Source of the DNA: a virus
Reading direction: 5' to 3' (one strand)
Length of the DNA stretch: 33,516 nt
Virus record (IMG/VR): IMGVR_UViG_3300024505_000010
Location: 1 to 33,516 of that record
The translations under genes were made by a program, and so were the position numbers. A model generated the notes under the pieces. It was not told the origin of the DNA and searched no databases. It worked only from the letters and a program-made list of their open reading frames with translations. Position 1 is the stretch's first letter, and every line of letters starts with the position of its first letter. Positions 12,929 to 20,628 of this stretch are shown in pieces.

Positions 12929-13125
12929 CTGGCATTGTCACCGCAATCATCTGCGCCTACGGCCTCGGCCTCCTCTCCGGGATGCTTTGGTCCTACGGGG
13001 CCTCACCGACCCGCGAAAAGGCCATTTACGAGCAGGGCTTCAACGCGGCGATGGCCGTCATCCGTAAACGCAACTCCGAGCGTGGCAAGAAAGCCGCCGC
13101 CCGCCGCCGGTCGGCCCAGCCGTGA
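12925..13125 (+). CDS. Small single-span membrane protein
   Basis: A 66-residue protein in an ATGA overlap. Residues about 4-24 form a membrane segment (IVTAIICAYGLGLLSGMLW); the rest is cytosolic and ends in a very basic tail (KRNSERGKKAAARRRS). No family recognised. It is one of three small membrane proteins in this train. Confidence 0.7.
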   Translation: MTGIVTAIICAYGLGLLSGMLWSYGASPTREKAIYEQGFNAAMAVIRKRNSERGKKAAARRRSAQP

Positions 13126-13277
13126 TCCTCCATTGCCCCGTATGCCACGACGGACGCTCCGATGCGGAAGCCGTCAAGGTCCATAACCTTGAATGCGCAC
13201 TGACCGGGGAACGCGCCTACCCGCCACCACAGGACCACCGAAATGCCCCGTCTCGCCCGATTGCACCGCGCCGCTGA
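13122..13277 (+). CDS. 51-residue zinc-finger-like peptide
   Basis: A GTG-started gene in a GTGA overlap. The product starts MILHCPVCHDGRSDAEAVKV and continues with HNLEC, giving a CxxCH...HxxxC arrangement that could hold one zinc. The rest is Pro/Arg-rich. Support is the overlap, the coding frame without stops, and the cysteine pattern. The next small gene overlaps its last 35 bases in another frame. Confidence 0.5.
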   Translation: MILHCPVCHDGRSDAEAVKVHNLECALTGERAYPPPQDHRNAPSRPIAPRR

Positions 13278-13395
13278 TACTACGCTCACCGTGGCGATGC
13301 TTGTCGTCACGCTGCCGTTTCTGATCGCCTTGTCGTCAATCCTGACGATCCGAACGGCCTACCGCACCGCCTTCAAGCCAAACCGCGACCAATGA
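13243..13395 (+). CDS. 50-residue single-span membrane peptide
   Basis: Starts inside the preceding small gene (overlap of 35 bases) and ends in an ATGA overlap with the next. The product has a basic N-terminus, one membrane helix about residues 14-36 (TLTVAMLVVTLPFLIALSSI) and a basic C-terminal tail. No family recognised. Confidence 0.5.
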   Translation: MPRLARLHRAADTTLTVAMLVVTLPFLIALSSILTIRTAYRTAFKPNRDQ

Positions 13396-13565
13396 CCAAC
13401 GGCAAAGGCGACACCCCGCGCCCCTTATCCATCCCAGCCGACCGCTTCAAGGCGAATTGGGATGAAACGTTCCACGGCTATGTTGACACGCCGGGATACG
13501 CGCCGACCGAAGATGACCTTCCCAAGCCCAAGCCACCCGAAACACTTGGCAACCCCGAAGAATAG
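13392..13565 (+). CDS. 57-residue acidic/proline-rich peptide
   Basis: ATG in an ATGA overlap. The product is MTNGKGDTPRPLSIPADRFK, then NWDETFHGYVDTPGYAPTED, then a Pro/Lys/Glu end. Probably largely unfolded. Last gene before the non-coding region ahead of the terminase, so it closes the early transcript from 11767. No family recognised. Confidence 0.5.
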   Translation: MTNGKGDTPRPLSIPADRFKANWDETFHGYVDTPGYAPTEDDLPKPKPPETLGNPEE

Positions 13566-13744
13566 CATTCACGATTGACAAGCTGACGCGTGGTGGGGTG
13601 TAACCGTCCCGACTGCATTCGGTCGCCACTACGCTCGTAAGGCCGGTGAGGGCACGTCTCCTCCGAGCATACCCGCCCGTTGACCCGACCTCGCATCACG
13701 CGTCACGCTTGCCAAGTGTCCAATCCGTCATAGATTGACTGCAT
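13566..13744. promoter_or_regulatory. Non-coding region before terminase: inverted repeats, candidate packaging site
   Basis: About 180 bases with no supportable gene. GCGTGGTGG (13588-13596) pairs with CCACTACGC (13626-13634), nine pairs with one G-T. Within it CGAC (13610-13613) pairs with GTCG (13622-13625), directly stacked on the outer stem, and a small GGT/ACC hairpin lies beside it, giving a three-way-junction shape. TTGACA at 13575-13580 lacks a clear -10 box at normal distance. Position next to the terminase genes is where cos or pac sites usually lie. It could also be an RNA or a late-promoter region. I could not match it to a tRNA. Confidence 0.4.
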
Positions 13745-14014
13745 ATGGCACGACCGAAAGGACTACCCAAGACCGGGGGCCGGAAGAAAGGCACCCCGAA
13801 CAAGGCCACCAAGACCGTGCGCGAGGCGTGGATCGAAGCCTTCGCGCTGGTCAACGAGCGCATCCCGCTTCACGAATGGGGCGCAGCCAACCCAGAGAAG
13901 TTCTACCCGCTTGCCACCAAGCTCATCCCGATTGATGTGACTAGCGGCAACCAACCGATTGCGCCATCCGCGATCCGCGTTGAGCTTGTCGCGCCAGTAA
14001 GCGATACGGAGTGA
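13745..14014 (+). CDS. terS: Putative terminase small subunit
   Basis: An 89-residue protein immediately before the large terminase. It starts with a basic MARPKGLPKTGGRKKGTPNK, then helices (EAWIEAFALVNERIPLHEWG) and ANPEKFYPLATKLIPIDV. Short proteins of this type, with a GRKKGTPNKAT start and FY.LATKL.P end, are common upstream of phage large terminases. Small subunits bind the packaging site and feed DNA to the motor. It is short for this class, and the family call rests on pattern plus position. GTGA overlap with terL. Confidence 0.7.
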   Translation: MARPKGLPKTGGRKKGTPNKATKTVREAWIEAFALVNERIPLHEWGAANPEKFYPLATKLIPIDVTSGNQPIAPSAIRVELVAPVSDTE

Positions 14015-15210
14015 CCGCGCTTTCGGTCCCCACGCCCAAGGCGTTCGGGTTCCTCTACACGCCGACGCTGGGCCACCTCCGCTACCGCGTGGCCTACGGG
14101 GGGCGTGGATCGGCCAAGTCGTGGCAATTCGCCCGCGCTCTGCTTATCCACGGTCTGTCAACGCCGCTGCGGATTCTTTGCGCCCGCGAGTATCAGGCGA
14201 GCATCCGCGACTCGGTGCATCGCGTCTTGGCCGACCAGATTGACCTGCTCGGCATTTCCGGGTTCTACACGATCCAAGAGTCGGCCATCCTCGGCGCGAA
14301 CGGGACCGAGTTCCTGTTCAAGGGGTTGCGACGGGACATCGCCCAAATCAAGTCCACGGAAGGCATCGACATCTGTTGGGTCGAGGAGGCCGAGGCTGTC
14401 TCCGACCATAGCTGGCGCACCCTCGTCCCCACCATCCGCAAATCGGGGTCCGAGATCTGGGTGACGTTCAACCCCGCGCTGGAGTCCGACCCGACGTATC
14501 AGCGGTTCGTCAAGTCGCCACCCGAGCGGTCGGTCGTCCGGCTCGTCTCCTACCTTGACAACCCGTGGTTCCCGTCGGTCCTGAAGGAGGAAGCCGACGC
14601 CCTGCTCAAGGCGGACCCCGAGGCCCACGCGCACGTGTGGGGTGGCAAGCCGTGGGCGCGGTCGGACGCGCAGGTGTTGGCTGGCAAGTGGCGCGTGGCC
14701 GAGTTCACCCCCGGTGACGGCTGGCAAGGCCCGTACTTTGGCGCGGACTGGGGCTTCGCGCACGACCCCACGACCCTCGTCAAGCTCTGGCTCCACGACG
14801 GGCGGCTTTACGTCGAGTACGAGGCTGGCGGCGTCCAGCTTGACAGCGATGCAACGGCCAAGGCGTTTGACACGATCCCAGATGCTCGGGCCTATGTTAT
14901 CCGAGCGGACGCGGCACGGCCCGAAACGATTGCCGAGATGAAAAAGCGCGGGTTCCGCACCGAGGCTGCGCCCAAGTGGTCCGGCTCGGTACAGGACGGC
15001 ATCCAGCACCTTCGCACCTACACCGACATCGTGATTCATCCCCGGTGCCGACGGGCGATCGAGGAGGCCCGTCTCTGGCGGTACAAGACCGACCCGCGTA
15101 CCGAGGAAGTCCTGCCCCACTTGGTCTCCGGCAACGATCACATCTGGGACGCCGTGCGCTACGCCTTGTCACCGCTCATCAAGAAAGGCCCGAGCGTGTT
15201 TGTCGTCTGA
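14011..15210 (+). CDS. terL: Terminase large subunit
   Basis: A 399-residue packaging motor starting at GTG. The N-terminal ATPase has Walker A GGRGSAKS (30-37) and Walker B with catalytic Glu in IDICWVEEAE (119-128), followed by the coupling motif region VTFNPALESD. The C-terminal RNase H-like nuclease starts with YFGADWGFAHDP (Asp246) and ends with GNDHIWDAVRYAL. The layout fits the PBSX/Terminase_3-like group. It pumps DNA through the portal and cuts it. It is followed by an 80-base gap with a candidate promoter. Confidence 0.95.
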   Translation: MTALSVPTPKAFGFLYTPTLGHLRYRVAYGGRGSAKSWQFARALLIHGLSTPLRILCAREYQASIRDSVHRVLADQIDLLGISGFYTIQESAILGANGTEFLFKGLRRDIAQIKSTEGIDICWVEEAEAVSDHSWRTLVPTIRKSGSEIWVTFNPALESDPTYQRFVKSPPERSVVRLVSYLDNPWFPSVLKEEADALLKADPEAHAHVWGGKPWARSDAQVLAGKWRVAEFTPGDGWQGPYFGADWGFAHDPTTLVKLWLHDGRLYVEYEAGGVQLDSDATAKAFDTIPDARAYVIRADAARPETIAEMKKRGFRTEAAPKWSGSVQDGIQHLRTYTDIVIHPRCRRAIEEARLWRYKTDPRTEEVLPHLVSGNDHIWDAVRYALSPLIKKGPSVFVV

Positions 15211-15221
15211 CACGCCAACCC

Positions 15222-15250
15222 TTGCGCGGTTGCTTCCTTTCGCGTAGGCT
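15222..15250 (+). promoter_or_regulatory. Candidate promoter for the head gene cluster
   Basis: TTGCGC at 15222-15227, a 17-base spacer and TAGGCT at 15245-15250, in the only sizeable gap between terL and the portal gene. Both boxes are imperfect. Transcription would begin just ahead of or within the hairpin at 15253-15272. It lacks the CAAG spacer of the early promoters, which would fit a different (late) class. Confidence 0.4.
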
Positions 15251-15252
15251 TG

Positions 15253-15272
15253 TGGGTGGCGGGTTCCACCCA
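15253..15272 (+). promoter_or_regulatory. Hairpin in the leader of the portal gene
   Basis: TGGGTGG (15253-15259) pairs perfectly with CCACCCA (15266-15272) around a CGGGTT loop. It is followed by TTATAG, too poor in T for a clear terminator. It lies 18 bases before the TTG start of the portal gene and could act on mRNA stability or translation, or mark the end of the terL message. Confidence 0.45.
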
Positions 15273-15290
15273 TTATAGCGGGGCGCACGT

Positions 15291-18272
15291 TTGACACCTC
15301 CCAAGCGCAAGCCGTTTCTGGTTCGCGTGAGCGATGCGCTCCGCGTCCTCTCTGATACGACCGAACGCGGTGAGGAGACCCGCGCCATTATTCAGACCAC
15401 GTACCCCAACTTCCCTGCTGGTCAGCAGCAGATGGCGTTGGTGCGGACGGCGAACCCCGGCGAGTACCGATACGACGGCGCGACCATTCGCAATCAGGGG
15501 TTTAGCCGTCACCCCGTGGTTCACGCGTGTATCCGAGCGGTGGCCGACATTGTGGCGTCGGTGCCGCTCGTTGTGTTGCAGGAGCGCGGCAACTACGAGT
15601 CCCGCGTTGGCGAGGACAACCCGTTGCAGAAGCTCCTCGACTATCCCGGCCCGCGATTCACGGCCCGTCAGTTCCGATCGCGTTTCGCCGTGGATTACCT
15701 CGGGTACGGAAACGCGTTCTTCCAGATGGATCGCACCGCGCCGGGACGTGCGCCAGTTGGTCTTCGGCCCGTCAATCCCGAGTCAATGCAACAGGTCTGG
15801 ATTGACCCCGAGGGCGACCCGCGCCGGTACGACTACTCGAATTGGGCGGGTATCGTCGTGCAGGTGCCGGTGGAGGATATGCTCCATTTCCGCGACCTCG
15901 ATATGCCGCGTCCGTTCCAAGCGGACGTGTTCGGGTATCCCCGTGGCGCGACGGCCATCGGGTCGATGCTTGCGGACAACGAGGCGACGCAGTACGTCCG
16001 GCAGGTCGTGACGAACGACGGCACCCCGACGTTCGCCGTCCTGATGGCTGACGAGGCGACCAGCGAGGACGCCAGCGCGATGCAGGACCGCTACCGCGCC
16101 CGCGTGGTGGATCGTGGCAAGCGCGGCACCCCGGCGTTCTTTGGCGCGGTCAAGGACATCAAGCCGCTCGGGTTCACGCTCTCGGACCTTGAGTTCCCCG
16201 ACCTTCGGCGCGTGTCCCGCGAGGACATCTGCGCCGCGTTTGGCGTGGACCCGCGAATGGTCGGTATCGCCTCCGCGTCGAGTGACGGAGGGCTGTCTGG
16301 CGTCCAGTATGCCGAGGCTCGGGCGCGGCTCGTCCAGCATACGATCGAGCCGATGTTCTCCGCGTTGGAGGACGAACTGAACCATTGGCTCGCGCCCGAG
16401 TTTGGCGACGTGTGGATCACCTACGACCACGACAAGCTCCGCGACCTCGTTGAGAACGACACCGAGACCTCGACCCGCATCCGGGCCGAGTACGATATGG
16501 GCCTCCGCACGTGGGAGGAGAGTCGGTCGGCCATCAAGCTGTCGCCGCTCCCGGAGCCGACGGACAGCATCCTCAAGACCGCTGGCAAGGACTTGATTCC
16601 GGCAGCGGTGGCGGTCATCGACCCCTCCACCATCCTCGACCAGCCCCCGGCGACTGACAACGAGACGCCGATGGTCGGTGGGGACACGAACGCGCCCAAG
16701 CAAATCGCCGCCGAGTCGGTAGATGACGTGCCCGGAGAAGGGGCCACGCCGGACGTGGTGGAGCCGCCGACGCGCCGCATTGATCGCGTTCAGGTCCGTG
16801 CCTACTTCGAGGACGCACTTGACGGCGACCAGATTGAGCAGTTGGTCGAATTGCTGGAAGCCCTTGTTGAGAAGGAACTCCCGCCGCAGACGGTCAAGGC
16901 TGCGCTGTTGGCCGCGTTCCCTAACGTGGACCCCGAACTGATTGACGAGATGGTGGCGGGGCTTGAAGGCTTCGAGGTGCCCGAGGAAGAGCCGGAAGCC
17001 CCGGAGATGCCGGAGATGCCCGAGGATACCACCGAGGAGTCTCGGGCCGCTGGCGTGACGAACTTCCCGAACGATGGCGACGATAAGGCTGTCTCGCTTC
17101 GGTCATCGCAATGGGCGCAGTTCCCGGTCGATGAGGCCGAGGACTTGAAGGAGAACTGGCCCGAGATTTGGCGAAAGGGTGGCAACGTCAAGGGCAACGA
17201 GCAGTTCCGCAAGCTGGCCCCAATCGCCAAGCGTGGCGGGAAGCCGGACGGACTGGCCGAGGAGAACGCCATTCGCCTCCGCGAGGCGTGGGTTGCTCGG
17301 CACCGGGGTGACTTCCAGTTGGCCGGAGTGATTGCACAGGTCAAGTGGCTTGCCGTTGGGGATCGCGGCCTCTCGCATATGCGAAAGGTTATCCGCGAGG
17401 CCAAGGCCGCGCTGGAAACGAAGTCGGCCCGCAGCCAGCCGATAACGGGCGGCGAGATGACGCCGACGATGGACCCGCAGATTGACCCCGCGCTCGACCG
17501 CAAGCGGGCTATCTGGGAGCGGGCGATGCAGGAACTCGACCGCACCGAGCAGACCTATCGGGCGACCGCCGAGGCCCTGTTCCGCGCCGAGCGGCCCAAG
17601 ATGACCAAGTCCATCGCGTCCGCTGGCGACTTCGCGACTGCCCGCGCTCGGGTGCTTGACGCCTATCGCACGGGTGGCGAGATGGATGCCGCGTGGCAGG
17701 AGTCATTTACGCCGCTGGTCGCCAAGAGCTATTCGTTCGGGGCGACCGAGGTGGCTGGCAGCGGGGCCGACTTGAAGGCCGATGTGCAGGAGTCAGGCCT
17801 GACCGAGCGGTCGGTGGCGACGGTGCGCGAGGCGATCCGTAAGCGCACGGCGCGGCTGGCCGAGCTAATCGGTGACACGACGGCCCGTGAGGTGATGGCG
17901 GTGATTGAGGCGTCCGAGCGGGCTGGCCTGACCGTGACGGAGACCTCGCGACTGGTCGGCCGTGCGGTCTATGGCGAAAAGCGGGTGACCACGCGTTCGA
18001 CGGCGATTGCCCGTACCGAGTCGGCTGGTGCGCTCTCGCAGGGATCGTGGGACCAAGCGAAGGAGATGGGCGACCTCTATCGCTCGAAGGAGTGGCTGGC
18101 GTTCTCCGACGCCGAGACCCGCGAGACGCATACCGCGTGTATGGCGCAGGGACGCATCGGAATCAACGATGTGTTTACCAATGGCCTGATGTATCCGCTC
18201 GATCCGAGTGGTCCGGCTGATGAAGTCATCAACTGCCGGTGCGTGTTAGCTTACTCGGATGAGCCGGTGTAG
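15291..18272 (+). CDS. Portal protein fused to a Mu F-like head morphogenesis protein
   Basis: A 993-residue protein. A stop in frame at 15276 limits the start; TTG 15291, with GGGG upstream, is the best choice. Residues about 1-430 are an HK97-type portal (IRNQGFSRHPVVHACIRAVA, YLGYGNAFFQMDR, ASASSDGGLSGVQYAEARAR). An acidic linker follows, with a run of Glu/Pro/Met about 565-585. Residues about 599-709 form a compact module (LRSSQWAQFPVDEAEDLKEN, WPEIWRKGGNVKGNEQFRKL) also seen in other phage head proteins. The C-terminus (about 900-990) is a Mu F/SPP1 gp7 domain (ARTESAGALSQGSWDQAKEM; HTACMAQGRIGINDVFTNGL; VINCRCVLAYSDE). The portal dodecamer is the DNA gate; Mu F proteins are minor head proteins. 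These are usually separate genes. Confidence 0.92.
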   Translation: MTPPKRKPFLVRVSDALRVLSDTTERGEETRAIIQTTYPNFPAGQQQMALVRTANPGEYRYDGATIRNQGFSRHPVVHACIRAVADIVASVPLVVLQERGNYESRVGEDNPLQKLLDYPGPRFTARQFRSRFAVDYLGYGNAFFQMDRTAPGRAPVGLRPVNPESMQQVWIDPEGDPRRYDYSNWAGIVVQVPVEDMLHFRDLDMPRPFQADVFGYPRGATAIGSMLADNEATQYVRQVVTNDGTPTFAVLMADEATSEDASAMQDRYRARVVDRGKRGTPAFFGAVKDIKPLGFTLSDLEFPDLRRVSREDICAAFGVDPRMVGIASASSDGGLSGVQYAEARARLVQHTIEPMFSALEDELNHWLAPEFGDVWITYDHDKLRDLVENDTETSTRIRAEYDMGLRTWEESRSAIKLSPLPEPTDSILKTAGKDLIPAAVAVIDPSTILDQPPATDNETPMVGGDTNAPKQIAAESVDDVPGEGATPDVVEPPTRRIDRVQVRAYFEDALDGDQIEQLVELLEALVEKELPPQTVKAALLAAFPNVDPELIDEMVAGLEGFEVPEEEPEAPEMPEMPEDTTEESRAAGVTNFPNDGDDKAVSLRSSQWAQFPVDEAEDLKENWPEIWRKGGNVKGNEQFRKLAPIAKRGGKPDGLAEENAIRLREAWVARHRGDFQLAGVIAQVKWLAVGDRGLSHMRKVIREAKAALETKSARSQPITGGEMTPTMDPQIDPALDRKRAIWERAMQELDRTEQTYRATAEALFRAERPKMTKSIASAGDFATARARVLDAYRTGGEMDAAWQESFTPLVAKSYSFGATEVAGSGADLKADVQESGLTERSVATVREAIRKRTARLAELIGDTTAREVMAVIEASERAGLTVTETSRLVGRAVYGEKRVTTRSTAIARTESAGALSQGSWDQAKEMGDLYRSKEWLAFSDAETRETHTACMAQGRIGINDVFTNGLMYPLDPSGPADEVINCRCVLAYSDEPV

Positions 18273-18304
18273 TTCCTTTTTCACCATACCAACCCACCCA
18301 ACGT

Positions 18305-18469
18305 ATGACCTCCATCGAGTTCACGAAGGACGAAGCCACCGCCCTGCTTCAGCTGCTCGACATCGCCGTCAAGTCTGGCGGTCTCAATGTGGCCGAAGTG
18401 GTGACCGCGCTGGCGCGGAAGATTGCCCCCGCCGCGCAGACCCAGCCGGATATTGCCCCCAAGGAGTAA
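18305..18469 (+). CDS. 54-residue hypothetical head-cluster peptide
   Basis: A small gene between portal and protease. Product: MTSIEFTKDEATALLQLLDI, then AVKSGGLNVAEVVTALARKI, then an Ala/Pro tail. Two amphipathic helices. Similar short LLxLLDxAVKxGGLxVAxxxxxLxxKI peptides occur in phage genomes without assigned function. The stop precedes the protease ATG by 3 bases, and AAGGAG at 18461-18466 in its end is the protease ribosome site. Confidence 0.7.
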   Translation: MTSIEFTKDEATALLQLLDIAVKSGGLNVAEVVTALARKIAPAAQTQPDIAPKE

Positions 18470-18472
18470 CCA

Positions 18473-19258
18473 ATGTCGAAGCCCGTCCGCGAGAAGCTGT
18501 GGCACCTGACCGACGCGACCCTCGAGGTTCGCGCCGAATCCGACCTGCCGCCGGGAATCGCCGGACGGGTGTCTGGGGTCGCGCTGACCTATGAGGTCGT
18601 CGATTCCTACGGCACGATGTTCTCGCGCAAGTGCGCCAAGCGGTCCATCGACGGGCGCGTGGCCGCTCGGAAGGTGCCGCTGCTGATGGATCACGAGCGG
18701 ACCTCCAAGGCGCACGTCGGCGTCATTACGTCAATGACCGATGCCGGAGACGCCCTCGTGATGACCGCTGACGTGTTCGACACCGCCGAGGGTCGGGCGG
18801 CGTTGGAGTACGTCAAGGCGGTGCTTGCCTCTGGTGCCTCGACGGGGTTCTCCATCGGGTTCATCCCTCGGGCCTCCGAGATGGTGACCATCGACGGCAA
18901 GCCGGTCGAGCGGTTCACCGAGATTGAGTTGCGCGAAGTGTCAATCACCCCGATGCCCGCTGTGCCGGGGGCCGAGATTGCGTCGGCCCGGAACGAGGCA
19001 TCGTCCCCTGTCGAGGAGGTCGTGGCCGAGCGCACGGACACCGACCTGCTCACGCTGGCCGCTCGCGTCGCTTTGGATGCGCTTTCCGAAGCCGATCGCC
19101 ACGCGGTGTTGTCCCGCTACCTGCCCGAGACGCGCTCCGAGACGGCTACCCCGGTCGCCCCTGTGGTCACCGAGACGCCCACCTCGACTGCGTCCACGGT
19201 TCGGTATGCCACGTTGGAGGAACGCGCCACGGCGGTGCGTTCGACCTTTACTCTCTGA
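18473..19258 (+). CDS. HK97-family prohead protease
   Basis: A 261-residue serine protease (Peptidase U35 type) with AAGGAG six bases before ATG. It cleaves scaffold and capsid N-termini during prohead maturation. Visible catalytic elements are His74 in LLMDHERTSKAHVG, Ser123 in SGASTGFSIGF, and Glu155 in LREVSITPMPA, in the family order. Residues about 185-261 form a Thr/Ala/Pro-rich and helical extension that may serve as scaffold. It lies directly before the major capsid gene as usual. Confidence 0.93.
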   Translation: MSKPVREKLWHLTDATLEVRAESDLPPGIAGRVSGVALTYEVVDSYGTMFSRKCAKRSIDGRVAARKVPLLMDHERTSKAHVGVITSMTDAGDALVMTADVFDTAEGRAALEYVKAVLASGASTGFSIGFIPRASEMVTIDGKPVERFTEIELREVSITPMPAVPGAEIASARNEASSPVEEVVAERTDTDLLTLAARVALDALSEADRHAVLSRYLPETRSETATPVAPVVTETPTSTASTVRYATLEERATAVRSTFTL

Positions 19259-19275
19259 AACAAGGAATACAAACA

Positions 19276-20628
19276 ATGAAGTCCCCGCTGGTTTCCAAGA
19301 ATCGCGCCGCGAACGAGCTTCGCGAGCAGGCGCACAAGCTCCGTGGCGAGCTGATGGACCCCTCGATGCAGTTCTCTGCCGAGGAAGTGGAGAAGCGTAC
19401 GGCTGACATCCGCGCCCTTGAGATGCGGGCCGCTGCCGCCGCCGAGTTTACCGGCGACGCCGAGATCGCCCGTCAGGGTGGCGATGAGGGCCTCGTCCGC
19501 GTGGACGCTGGTGCCGATCGCGGCGAGTTTGCCGGGATGAAGGACGCGCAGGACGAGGTGCGGAAGGAGCTTGCCAAGGGCTTCAAGAACGTCGGTGCGT
19601 TCATCCGCGCCGTCGCCAAGGGTCCGGCCAACCAGAAGGAGGCCGATACCCTCCGTCGCGTTGACCTGATGACCCGCACCATCACCGGCTCGACCAACGG
19701 CGGCGAGTACCTGCTCCCGCTGACGCAGGTGCCGGAGATCTTCTCGACCTCGAACATTCAGCCGGGCCTGTTCCAGTACGCCCGCCGCTACAACGTTCCG
19801 GGCCGGTCGCTCCGCATCCCGTACCTCATTCAGGACGAGGGCACCACGGTCCTCAACCGCCCGATGGCCGGTAAGATTGCCAACGTGACCATCGTGGGCG
19901 AGGGCGAGACCAAGCCCAGCCGTGAGCCGTCGTTCGGCCAGCGCGTCCTCACGATGTACAAGTACGCCGCCATCACGGAGTTCGGTGACGAGCTTCTGGG
20001 CGACGACTTCACCGGCGAGCTTCCGTCCGAGGTCACCTCGGCGGTGGGCGGGCAGGTGGTCAATAAGATCAACGAAGACATCACTATTGACGGCACGGGG
20101 TCGTCCCAGCCGCTCGGCGCGTTCAACACGAACAACGGTGCGCTTATCAAGGTGCCCCGCGCCACGGCCTCGACGTTCACCGCTGCGGATGCGTTCAAGA
20201 TGTACGAGTCGCATACGCACGGCCCGAACTCGGTCTGGATGATCAGCCGCAAGGTGCTGGCCCAGCTGTTCGCGATGCAGACCACGAATAACACGATGGT
20301 GACCTTCCTCCCGAACCTTCGGGACAAGGCCCCGGCGACCCTTCTCGGTCTCCCGGTCATCGTGTCCGACCTGCTTCCCGCGCTCGGCACCGAGGGCGAT
20401 GTGGCCCTTGTCAACGGCGACTTCTACGCGATGGGCCTCCGTCAGGCCCTCACGGTCGAGTCGTCGATTCACTACAAGTTCGTCAACGACATCACCACGT
20501 ACCGCTTCGTGGCTCGCGCCGGTGGCATCCCGCTCCCGACCAGCACGTACGCGTACAAGGTTGATGGTTCGGGCAACAAGGTGAACCCGCACTCGCCGTT
20601 CGTGGTGCTGGATGAGCCGGCGGCGTAA
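19276..20628 (+). CDS. Major capsid protein (HK97 fold)
   Basis: A 450-residue protein with AAGGAA upstream. Residues about 1-120 are a helical, charged delta-domain/scaffold region (AANELREQAHKLRGELMDPS; EEVEKRTADIRALEMRAAAA), likely removed by the protease. The core follows: NGGEYLLPLTQVPEIF, YLIQDEGTTVLNRPMAGKIA, MYKYAAITEFGDELLGDDF, and WMISRKVLAQLF, then LLGLPVIVSDLLPAL, typical of HK97-type major capsids. It forms the icosahedral shell. A very stable hairpin lies just after its stop, at 20650-20671. Confidence 0.95.
   Translation: MKSPLVSKNRAANELREQAHKLRGELMDPSMQFSAEEVEKRTADIRALEMRAAAAAEFTGDAEIARQGGDEGLVRVDAGADRGEFAGMKDAQDEVRKELAKGFKNVGAFIRAVAKGPANQKEADTLRRVDLMTRTITGSTNGGEYLLPLTQVPEIFSTSNIQPGLFQYARRYNVPGRSLRIPYLIQDEGTTVLNRPMAGKIANVTIVGEGETKPSREPSFGQRVLTMYKYAAITEFGDELLGDDFTGELPSEVTSAVGGQVVNKINEDITIDGTGSSQPLGAFNTNNGALIKVPRATASTFTAADAFKMYESHTHGPNSVWMISRKVLAQLFAMQTTNNTMVTFLPNLRDKAPATLLGLPVIVSDLLPALGTEGDVALVNGDFYAMGLRQALTVESSIHYKFVNDITTYRFVARAGGIPLPTSTYAYKVDGSGNKVNPHSPFVVLDEPAA

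Noticed and set aside
13575-13580. TTGACA as the -35 box of a terminase promoter
   Set aside because: No acceptable -10 box lies 16-18 bases downstream, and the CAAG spacer motif is missing.
13588-13634. A tRNA gene in the gap before the terminase
   Set aside because: The outer stem and inner hairpins do not give a 7-5-5 cloverleaf, and there is no T-loop consensus.
14158-15141. A long minus-strand ORF opposite terL
   Set aside because: TerL on the plus strand has Walker and nuclease motifs; the reverse frame is open only because of the GC-rich third positions.
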